This document shows, in pieces, positions 44,701-52,978 of a DNA stretch of 64,000 nt. Below the pieces are notes generated by a model that saw nothing but the letters and a program-made list of their open reading frames with translations, ran no database searches and was not told the origin of the DNA. Each line of letters begins with the position of its first letter. Within the stretch, counting starts at the first letter, position 1. The stretch covers positions 125,842,661-125,906,660 of the forward strand of contig NC_092522.1 of NCBI RefSeq assembly GCF_037038585.1, written 5' to 3'. A program made the translations under genes and the position numbers. This stretch comes from Patagioenas fasciata. Taxonomy: Eukaryota > Chordata > Aves > Columbiformes > Columbidae.

Positions 44701-47700
44701 GACCCACACTTGGCCTTGGTGACCCTCAGACAAGTGGCCTCGGCCCATCGATCCAGCCAGGCAGACCCCTCTGTAGGGCCTTCCTGCCCCCAGCACATCA
44801 ACACTCCCCCGGTTTGGTGGGAGCTGTGGGTCTCTCGGGTCCCCTCCAGCCGCCTCGGGAGGGCCGTCACGCTCCTTTGTGCAGGGTGTGTTTGCACAGT
44901 GAGCTCACGGGGCGTTCTGCTCCTGCAGACGGACGGCGCTTCGGCAGTTCTGCTCATGTCCGAGGAGAAGGCTCTGGCCATGGGATACAAACCGAAGGCC
45001 TACCTGAGGTAAAAGGGACGGCTGTGCGCGGCCTCTGAGCCCTGCTCCGACTTCCTTCTGCTCCTCTGTCTGTTACTGACAGCGTTTCTCCCGTGCAGGG
45101 ACTTTGTGTACGTGTCCCAGGATCCAAAGGACCAGCTGCTGCTGGGGTAGGTGGCAATGATCAGGATCTTCCCCCGACAGTCTGTGCTGGCGCAACAGCC
45201 TTGACGTGCCTGACATGTTTCATTTTTGGGAAGCGTCTCATGAGCTCTTATGTCTCTTGTGGCCTCTCGCGAAGGTGGGAGAGCCGGTGCGTGAGCTGTG
45301 ACTCAACAGAGGGAGCTGGCTGACGTGGGAGAGCCGCTGGGGCAGAAATCCTCACCCCAGTTTCACAGAACCACACAATGTCAGGGGTTGAAGGGCCCTG
45401 GAAAGCTCATCCAGTGCAATCCCCCCATGGAGCAGGAACACCCAGCTGAGGTTCCACAGGAAGGGGTCCAGGCGGGTTTGAATGTCTGCAGAGAAGGAGA
45501 CTCCACAGCCTCCCTGGGCAGCCTGGGCCAGGCTCTGACACCCTCACCCCCAACAAGTTGCTTCTCCTCTTTCAGTGGAACCTCCTGTGTTCCAGTTTGC
45601 ACCCATTGCCCCTTGTCCTGTCACTGGTTGTCACCCAGAAGAGCCTGGCTCCATCCTCCTGACACTGCCCCTTTCCATATTGATCCCCAGGAATGAGTCC
45701 CCCCTCAGTCTCCTCCTCAGGGGCACTCACAGTAGCTCCTGGGGGTCGTGTTTCAGTTGGGGCCAGGCAGGCGAACCCTAGAGAGCAGGGACGTGACGTG
45801 GGTCGCTGTGGGAAAAGGGGACGATGATGAGAGGAAACATATTCACGCAGAACTCCTGTTCCTTGACTCTTCCTCAGCCCCACGTACGCCACTCCCAAGG
45901 TGCTGGAGAAGGCTGGTCTGAGCTTGGCCGACATCGACGTCTTTGAATTCCACGAAGCTTTTGCTGTAAGTACTCGGAACGCTGAGGGTGCCCCGAGCTG
46001 TAACGTGCTGCTCTGTTTTGTGTTGGTGAGACCTCTTGTTGAGACCGTCGCTAAATGTAGATAGGGTATCATTCTGCATTTATGTCTGTAGATAAATACC
46101 ATATGTATTTTAAACACGTAACATTTTTACATTGACACAGTGCATGCTAAGAGTGGCTCGAAGTCACCAAAGAAATACAGATTCTTGTAAAGTAGCACAT
46201 AAAGAATATCTTGCCTTCCCAAGACCCTGTGTGAAAGAAGCCACTTGTGTGCATCACCTGCTAACCGGGGATCTGCGCTACTGTCCTGGGGGGCTTGTTC
46301 GCTGGACAGCGTGTTTTTCTCGCTCAGGCTGAGCTCACGTTGGTTAACAGGGCTGGTCCTGGAAAATGCATTTGTTCCACTGGCTGCAGCTGCTCTTGAG
46401 GTGTCTCCTGTCTGTCCGTGCTGTCCGTGGCCTTTCCTTGGAGTCTGCCCTCGCCTTGCTAATATTGCTCCTCCCTTCCTCCCTCCCAGGGGCAGATACT
46501 GGCCAACCTAAAAGCGATGGATTCCGACTGGTTTGCACAGAACTACATGGGCAGAAAGTCAAAGGTAAGAACCCAGGCAGGAGGTTTTTATCTTTAGTTT
46601 AACTTCAGGACTGATTGAATTCCCCACTGCGCAGTAGGGCTTTTGTATGTTCTACGAGGAGACGCGATGTCTCTTGAACTCTGGGTTGGCAAACCCCAGC
46701 ACGAGCAGTTTCTTTGGGCATGACGGTGTTCCCGCTGTCAGCAGGAGGTGGAGATGTGGAGCTGCAACTGCTGCTGGAGCACAGGGAATTAACACGGGTG
46801 GGAGGTTCAGCCCTGGTGCTTTCCGACAGCTGGGGGACTCAGCAAAGCCTCTGCGCGGGTTTGCGCTGCCGCTGGGCGCCCGGTCCGTGCCGCTGGGCGC
46901 CCGATCCGTGCCACTGGGCGCCCGGTCCGTGCCGCTGGGCGCCCGTCTGTGCTGCAGGGCCCCTCAGGGCCGGGCTGGCCGGGGAGGTCTGGCGGTGTCA
47001 GGTGCGGCCGGTGTTGGTGCAGCGGGTGACCGTGTGTTCCTGCAGGTCGGAGCTCCTCCTCTGGGCAAGTTCAACAACTGGGGCGGCTCCCTGTCGCTGG
47101 GACACCCCTTCGGTGCCACCGGCTGCCGGCTCGTCATCACCGCTGCCCACAGGCTGAAGAAGGAGGGCGGGCAGTACGGGCTGGTCGCCGCCTGCGCTGC
47201 GGGAGGGCAGGTAACGCCGGTGACACCACTGTGCGCTGGGGCCTCTGCAGAGGGAACCGGGGGTGGACTTCTGAGCAGGGTCTGTTGTGACAGGACAAGG
47301 GGTGATGGTTTAAACTAAAGGAGGGAGATTCAGGCCGGACATGATGCAGAAATTGTTTGTGCTGAGGGTGGTGAGAGCCTGGCCCAGGTTGGGCAGAGAG
47401 GGGGTGGCTGAACCATCCCTGGAGACATCCCAGGCCAGGCTGGACGGGGCTCTGAGCACCCTGAGCTGGTGAAGATGTCCCTGCTCATGGCAGGGGGGGC
47501 ACTGGGGGAGCGGGGAAGGTCCCTCCCACCCAAACCATCCTGTGATTCGGTGATTCCCAAATTGTGGTTGTGAGCACCATTCTTCTCATCTTGGGAAGAA
47601 AGATCCTCACAAGGAGAGCGGGTGAGGCGGTTCCGGAGCCCGCAGGCTGTGCCGGGAGGTGACTGGGGCAGTTCTGTAGCCCGAGGGCGCTGGTCCCAGC

Positions 47701-47978
47701 GTGTCCCCTCCCCGAACTCCTCGTTTGTCCCCGGCAGAGCCGGACGCGTGCGCCAGGCTGGGCTGCGCTGCCTCGGCCGAGGCGCATCGGTGCCGTCTGT
47801 GCGTCGAACCGCCAGAACCCGCCCAGCGCGCAGCTCTGCGTTTTCATCTCCTCTTTCACTTGAAGGCAGCCAGGCGATGGGCGTCTGCTGGGGTGTGTGT
47901 CTGATCATCAGTCCTTTGGTGACCGTTCTCTCCTCCCTCCAGGGCCACGCGATGATCGTGGAGCTCTACCCTCAGTAA
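35731..47978 (+). CDS. HADHB: HADHB, mitochondrial trifunctional protein subunit beta (3-ketoacyl-CoA thiolase)
   Basis: Catalyses the last step of long-chain beta-oxidation, cleaving 3-ketoacyl-CoA with CoA, in complex with HADHA. Coding exons: 35731-35797, 36178-36219, 37711-37807, 38642-38686, 39930-40029, 41233-41320, 41877-42064, 43160-43340, 44326-44447, 44929-45008, 45099-45146, 45878-45965, 46490-46564, 47046-47210, 47943-47978. Phases join to give 473 aa (human 474). Thiolase catalytic residues are in place: nucleophile C137 ([12 protein letters not shown]), H427 (LGHPFGATG) and C457 (ACAAGGQG). The N-terminus is basic and Ser/Ala-rich, as expected for a presequence. The start follows an acceptor at 35721-35722 and has A at -3. 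The acceptor of the third coding exon is a tandem TAG-CAG, so one residue may be optional. The upstream noncoding exon is not resolved. Confidence 0.97.
37240..37695 (-). mobile_element. CR1 LINE fragment just upstream of the third HADHB coding exon
   Basis: Minus-strand CR1 3' region lacking the extreme 3' tip. It runs to within about 15 bases of the exon starting at 37711, so the polypyrimidine tract of that exon lies at the element edge. It shares the 'ggcctgctggccacaccagt' block with 2825-2950 and 44520. Confidence 0.87.
38270..38490 (-). mobile_element. CR1 LINE 3' fragment in a HADHB intron
   Basis: Plus-strand 'aggatggtttgggttgaagg' followed by 'ccttcccagcacccc' is the reverse complement of a CR1 3' end. 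It is the same subtype as the sense copy at 47262. Confidence 0.87.
44490..44860 (-). mobile_element. CR1 LINE internal fragment in a HADHB intron
   Basis: The segment from 'ccaggtcccagcaccgggac' resembles, in the same orientation, the CR1 interior seen at 37555-37690, and continues further 5' ('cacttggccttggtgaccct'), like the copy at 54355-55245. Edges are approximate. Confidence 0.7.
45363..45735 (-). mobile_element. CR1 LINE 3' fragment in a HADHB intron
   Basis: Reverse complement of the same CR1 subtype as 15600-15905, including the 'cctgtgttccagtttgcacc' segment. It starts 'ttcacagaaccacacaatgt'. It lies between the exons at 45099-45146 and 45878-45965. Confidence 0.9.
46868..46945 (+). 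repeat. 21-bp tandem repeat, about four copies
   Basis: Copies of 'ccgctgggcgcccggtccgtg' with single-base variants in the HADHB intron before the exon at 47046. Confidence 0.88.
47262..47562 (+). mobile_element. CR1 LINE 3' fragment in the last HADHB intron
   Basis: Sense CR1 3' region from 'ctgagcagggtctgttgtga' to the terminal 'cctgtgattcggtgattcc', a diverged form of the CR1 octamer tail. Confidence 0.88.
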
Positions 47979-48483
47979 TGGACGGGGAGGTGCCGAGCGC
48001 TCAGTGTCCTGTGCCTGGCAATGCCATTTCAATGCACTAATGAAACACACACAGTCCTTCTCGGAAAGGAGTTTTGGTGGCCTTTGTAAATACCCTTTTA
48101 GCTACTCAGCTGCTGATTTTCAACTAATGAACACACCCTAAGAAATATTCTGCTCCAGGAGAGCAAATGTTAAAGTGGCTTTTAGTCTCTGCAGGGCCCC
48201 TGTAACCTCTCCCCTTTCTGCTGTAACTCTTCAATAACCAGGAGGAGAAAAATTGCAAAGCGTGTACAGCGAGTTGAGCTTGGACAGAAGGAGATTGTGA
48301 GGTTCTGGGGGTCGGTGGCTGAGATCTGAGTCAACCTGGCCTGGGAGGCAATCCATTTTTTATTAAAACAAGAAGCGAGTAGCCTGACCTGGTTTGTGAG
48401 GAGGGCGTTTGCTGCACGGTGCCCGAACAGCAATGGAATTAGCAAATTGCTTCTGACAAGTGAGCGTCGCTGCTGTCAGCCAC

Positions 48484-48489
48484 AATAAA
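48484..48489 (+). promoter_or_regulatory. HADHB polyadenylation signal
   Basis: AATAAA lies about 505 bases after the HADHB stop (47976-47978), at the end of an AT-richer 3' UTR. It is the first canonical signal after the stop. Confidence 0.65.
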
Positions 48490-49282
48490 CAGGGAAAACA
48501 ACAAAGCCTGGCTCTTCTCTTTCCCTGCGCTCGCCTGCAGGGTGTGGGGCGTTTCTGTGGGGTTGGCTGTGGGGCTGCGTGCTCTGAGGTGCCCCCAGGA
48601 TTCTGCGCTGAACTGGGAGACGGCTGCTCTGGAACCTGCCCCGACCCCCCGAGCTCCGTGGGTCATCAGAACGGGGGCCGTTCGGGGAACCGCCTGCTCT
48701 CCGGGGCACGTTCGTTGCACACTCAGTGCCCGGCATTGTGAGAGAGAGAGAACGGGGGCAGCGTAACGCGGGTGCAGGGTTGTGGTCCTTCCTCCGGTTG
48801 GTCTTGCCCGCTTGATTAGTGTTCTGGGTTATTTTCCTCGCTCATCTCTGGTTTTGTGAGCTAGGGGTGGAAAGAGAGAATGTTCTAAATCAACCTGCAA
48901 AACCTTTGAGTCCTTTGTATGAAAGAAACAGCGTCTGCAGCCCCCGGCCGCTGCGCGGCCCCACGGTTCGGTGTGAGAGCCGCTGGTTCCAGGTTGTTCC
49001 TGGCTGGGAATCCCGTGCTGCTCTGTGCGGGTGGGGGGCGGCTGTGGGCGCAGGTCTGGGGGTGGGGGAAGGAGCTTCCTCGGCTTTCTGTGTCTTTAAG
49101 ATAATGTGGCACCAGGGAACAAAAGCGCAGAGCTGCCTGCGGGGGCACGGACCTGCCTGCAGCACGGGGGACCTGCACCCGCGGCGAGGCCGGGGCTGCG
49201 CTGGGGAACGGCTGGGGAGGGCTTTGCTGCAGGGACCGGGGGGGGCTGACGTGCGTGCAATGCTCAGTGCTGGCTGTTGCGG
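48490..49282. other. Intergenic sequence with no recognised feature
   Basis: About 0.8 kb between the HADHB signal and the next CR1 copy. No conserved protein frame, RNA gene or repeat was recognised. Confidence 0.6.
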
Positions 49283-49556
49283 GCTGGGAGGAATCCTGGG
49301 GCAGTTCTGGGCCCCTCAGGCCAAGAAACCCTTGAGGTGCTGGAGCGAGTGGAGAGAAGGGAACGGAGCTGGTGAGGGGCTGGAGCACAAGTGTGATGGG
49401 AGCGGCTGAGGGACCTGGGGGTTCAGCTGGAGAACAGGAGCTGAGGGGAGACCTTCTGATCTCTGAACTGCCTGAAAGGAGCTTGGAGCCAGGGGGGTCG
49501 GGCTCTGCTCCCCAGGAACAAGCGCCAGGAGCAGAGGAAACGGCCTCAAGTTGCGC
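49283..49556 (+). mobile_element. CR1 LINE fragment next to the U1 cluster
   Basis: Sense CR1 region, near-identical to 2960-3240. It stops abruptly at 'ggcctcaagttgcgcc' about 80 bases before the first U1 gene, so its 3' end is missing. Confidence 0.88.
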
Positions 49557-49633
49557 CAAGAGAGGCACCGGCACCCACAAGTGGTGTTCAGCCGAAACCA
49601 CCTGCGTTCAGTTCTGTTTTTGACCACGCTTGC

Positions 49634-49797
49634 CAGGGGAGAGCGCGAACGCAGTCCCCCACTACCACAAATTATGCAGTCGAGTTTCCCGCATTTGGGG
49701 AAATCGCAGGGGTCAGCACACCCGGAGTGCAAGGGATGAGCCTCGCCCTGGGAAAACCACCTGCTTGATCATGGTGTCTCCCCTGCCAGGTAAGTAT
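49634..49797 (-). ncRNA. RNU1: U1 spliceosomal snRNA gene, copy 1
   Basis: Exactly 164 nt on the minus strand. It begins ATACTTACCTG (pairs with 5' splice sites), contains the Sm-site region ATAATTTGTGG, and ends GCGCTCTCCCCTG. The RNA recognises 5' splice sites within U1 snRNP. A 3' box matching GTTTN(0-3)AAARNNAGA follows (minus strand GTGGTCAAAAACAGA, 49627-49613). An octamer-like ATGCAGAT lies about 210 bases upstream. No TATA box, as expected for Pol II U1 genes. Identical in sequence to copies 2 and 3. Confidence 0.96.
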
Positions 49798-50004
49798 GCC
49801 CCACACCCGCGCCCGCGCCGCCCCACGCCGCCCCGCACACCCCCAGCACACGGACACCCCGCGACGACACCCGCGCACGCCCCACGCCACGCCCCGGACC
49901 GCGCCCCGCGTGTCGCCCGCGCGCGGCGCCCACGCGGCGTTCCCCACGCCCGTGACTGCCGTGGTCGTGGCGCGGGGAGCTCCCGTTATGCCGCGCGGGG
50001 ACTG

Positions 50005-50012
50005 ATCTGCAT
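50005..50012 (-). promoter_or_regulatory. Distal sequence element octamer of U1 copy 1
   Basis: ATGCAGAT, a one-base variant of the Oct-1 octamer, is at -208 to -215 from the U1 start. The same spacing occurs in all three copies. The sequence from the U1 start to about 50020 is almost identical to the other two upstream regions, while from 50021 to 51016 I see no shared sequence and no gene. Confidence 0.75.
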
Positions 50013-51016
50013 GGCCACGCCCTACGCGCAAGGCCCCGCCCCTGGCGGCTCCGAGTTGCGGTCGGGGATCCGCTCCAGCACCGGCACCGGGCAGCGCACT
50101 GACCGGCAGCCCGGCCCGGCCCGCACCGCCTTCCCTCCGGGCGCTCTGCCGCCCCGCGCACCCGCCAGCAGCCGGCACGGACCGCGGCGGCTCCGCGGGC
50201 ACCGGGGCTCCCCTGAGCGCGGCCGCTGGCGGGAACGGCGCCGCCGCAGCCGTGAGCAGCAGGTCTGGAGGCGCCGGCGATGGGCCCGGTGACGATGCGT
50301 GCTGGTGACAAGTGTCCCCGGGGCCGGCAGGAAGGTGCCCCCGGCCCCTCTGTGCAGAGACAGGCTCGGGGGAGCGGAGGAGCGCTCCAGGCCACCAGGA
50401 CCCCCAAGCAGTCGGGTTTCCAGTTTTCCATCTAATGAGCAAAACCAGCAGCGCTGCAGCTGCCCCCGGTGCTCGGGAGCCCCCGAGCCACGTCCCCCAG
50501 GATCGGCCGGCAGGGGCTTGGGGGTCGATCGGGTCAGTTCTCAGCAGCCACCTCTGGACTCCGGGGAGCCGGGAATCGCGGGTGACCCAGGTCACAGGAG
50601 CCGGGCTGGGCTGAGCCGGGACCTCCCTGTGCAGCAAGAGAAGGACAGGAGGCACCATCCCTGGGGCGAGGTCAGGCTGAGCACGGGGTCACGGAGCGTG
50701 GGTCACACCCGGAGGGGAGAACACGCGAGGACAGAGCTGAGCTGGAGCTGGCACCGGCCAGGGCGGTGTCAGGCAACAAAAGCTCTTAAGAGCGTGTTAA
50801 TAGCAGAGAGGTCCAGCGAGAGCGGTGCGCGGTGCGTGTTGGACACCGGGCTAACGGGTTGAGACAAGGCGGAGGGGTTCTGTGCGTCTTCCCCTCTTAA
50901 TAACAGTTACAGACTTCGGGCTGGTCCCGCGAGCCCGGGTTCCACGCGTGCGCGAACGGTGACGGTCCCTCTGTGCACGGTGACACCGCGGGGTGGGCGG
51001 GGCCGGGGGCGTGGCC

Positions 51017-51024
51017 ATGCAGAT
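51017..51024 (+). promoter_or_regulatory. Distal sequence element octamer of U1 copy 2
   Basis: ATGCAGAT at -216 to -209 from the start of U1 copy 2. A proximal sequence element must lie near -55 (around 51175), but I could not assign it by consensus. Confidence 0.75.
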
Positions 51025-51232
51025 CAGTCCCCGCGCGGCATGACGGGAGCTCCCCGCGCCACGACAACACCGCCCACGGGCGTGCGCGAGCGCCGCGTGG
51101 GCGCCGCGAGCGGACGAGACGCGGGGCGCGGTCCGGGGCGTGGCGTGGGGCGTGCGCGGGTGTCGTCGCGGGGTGTCCGTGTGCTGGGGGTGTGCGGGGC
51201 GGCGTGGGGCGGCGCGGGCGCGGGTGTGGGGC

Positions 51233-51396
51233 ATACTTACCTGGCAGGGGAGACACCATGATCAAGCAGGTGGTTTTCCCAGGGCGAGGCTCATCCCTTG
51301 CACTCCGGGTGTGCTGACCCCTGCGATTTCCCCAAATGCGGGAAACTCGACTGCATAATTTGTGGTAGTGGGGGACTGCGTTCGCGCTCTCCCCTG
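51233..51396 (+). ncRNA. RNU1: U1 spliceosomal snRNA gene, copy 2
   Basis: 164 nt on the plus strand, identical to copies 1 and 3, with an intact 5' splice-site-recognition end and Sm site. The 3' box is at about 51402-51416 (GTGGTGAAAGACAGA). It is oriented opposite to its two neighbours. Stem-loop I reads GATCAAGCAG where human U1 has GATCACGAAG, and loop II reads CTTGCACTCC where human has ATTGCACTCC. Confidence 0.96.
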
Positions 51397-51416
51397 GCTT
51401 CGTGGTGAAAGACAGA

Positions 51417-52270
51417 TTTCAGTTAAATTATGGCCGTTGGTAGTTCGGTGTCGCTGGGTCGGGTGTGCGGTGGAGTGTCCGTAAAGGGCCGTGTCCCTCA
51501 AAACGGCCCCGGACAGGCGGCCAAGGGCGGTTTGCGAGGAGCGAGGAGCAGCGCTTCCGCCGCGCGCCGGCCGCTCCCAGGATCGCTCTCCGACCGGCTG
51601 TGCGCGGTTCGCACTTCTTGGTGTTTATTCCGTGCACCTACTGCGTATTCCTTCGTTTCCACGCGTAGTCAATGCATCCCACGCAAGTTATTTCCACAGC
51701 CCCGCCCTGTGCCGGCAGTCCCTCTTCGGCATCGAGTCCGTCAGGGGTCTCCGGTGCCCCCGGTGTCGCTCCTTGACCCGGTTTATTGACCGTGCCCGTT
51801 GTCGCTTTGTGCTGCTGCCCAGCAGAGGTCACGCGGCTCTTCATTCAGGGAACACCGCGCTCGCCCAGCTCGCCCGCCACGGCCGCCCCGCTTCGCCTCG
51901 TGTCCAGGGCCCGCACAGCTGCTGCTTCTCTCTCAGGTTTGTTACATTAGGCCTGGTCTTGCTACGTCTGGCTTGGGGGTTTCTGATTTCGTTCTCTCGC
52001 TGTGGGGCTCCGCTGGTTCAGGTCGCTGCGGCGACACGGGGCCCGGGTTTACCGGTGGGAACGCGTTCCCGTGATCTCAAACCCACGGAAGGAGCCAAGT
52101 GGAAATCAGCATGGAAAGGAGCTGCCTGTCTGGTTCGTGACGCGGCGGCTCCGGAACGGCCGCGGCAACGCGGATCAGGTCCACGCGTAACACCCACGTA
52201 CCCTGTTCGCTAAAGTGGGGCGTTTCATGAACGCGCAGCTGTGTAAGCCCGGCTTGGGAATCATCTGAGC
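51417..52270. other. Spacer between U1 copies 2 and 3
   Basis: About 0.85 kb, GC-moderate. No gene, RNA or repeat was recognised in it. Confidence 0.55.
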
Positions 52271-52290
52271 TCTGTTTTTGACCGCAAAGC

Positions 52291-52454
52291 CAGGGGAGAG
52301 CGCGAACGCAGTCCCCCACTACCACAAATTATGCAGTCGAGTTTCCCGCATTTGGGGAAATCGCAGGGGTCAGCACACCCGGAGTGCAAGGGATGAGCCT
52401 CGCCCTGGGAAAACCACCTGCTTGATCATGGTGTCTCCCCTGCCAGGTAAGTAT
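52291..52454 (-). ncRNA. RNU1: U1 spliceosomal snRNA gene, copy 3
   Basis: 164 nt on the minus strand, identical to copies 1 and 2. The 3' box (minus strand GGTCAAAAACAGA) is at 52283-52271. Its upstream 215 bases match those of copies 1 and 2 with few differences. It lies about 0.4 kb beyond the ATRAID 3' end in the same orientation. Confidence 0.96.
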
Positions 52455-52662
52455 GCCCCACACCCGCGCCCGCGCCGCCCCACGCCGCCCCGCACACCCC
52501 CAGCACACGGACACCCCGCGACGACACCCGCGCACGCCCCACGCCACGCCCCGGACCGCGCCCCGCGTCTCGTCCGCTCGCGGCGCCCACGCGGCGCTCG
52601 CACACGCCCGTGGGCGGTGTTGTCGTGGCGCGGGGAGCTCCCGTCATGCCGCGCGGGGACTG

Positions 52663-52670
52663 ATCTGCAT
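52663..52670 (-). promoter_or_regulatory. Distal sequence element octamer of U1 copy 3
   Basis: ATGCAGAT at -209 to -216 from the start of U1 copy 3. Between here and the ATRAID polyadenylation signal (52880) nothing else is recognised. Confidence 0.75.
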
Positions 52671-52879
52671 GGCCACGCCCCCGGCCCCGCGCATTGGCCA
52701 TCCGGCCCCGCTGCTGCTCCCCCCGCTCCCGCGGGTTCGGGCCGGGGCTCTGGAGGCTCCTCCCCGGCAGTACGGGTGGGGCAGGCGGTGCGCACAGCCC
52801 CGCGGGGGGTCCCCAAAGCTGCCTGGAGGGTCCCGCCCCCCCAGGAGTCAGACAGACACACGGACAGGATGCTGCGGGC

Positions 52880-52885
52880 TTTATT
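52880..52885 (-). promoter_or_regulatory. ATRAID polyadenylation signal
   Basis: Plus-strand TTTATT (AATAAA on the minus strand) lies about 95 bases after the ATRAID stop, giving a very short 3' UTR. Confidence 0.75.
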
Positions 52886-52978
52886 CGTCCCCAGTCCCCC
52901 CGCGGTGAGGCAGCCGCCGGGACACAGAGCGCCCAGCACCCCCAGGCCCCCGCCGCAGTACAGGCACCCCCTCCCCGC

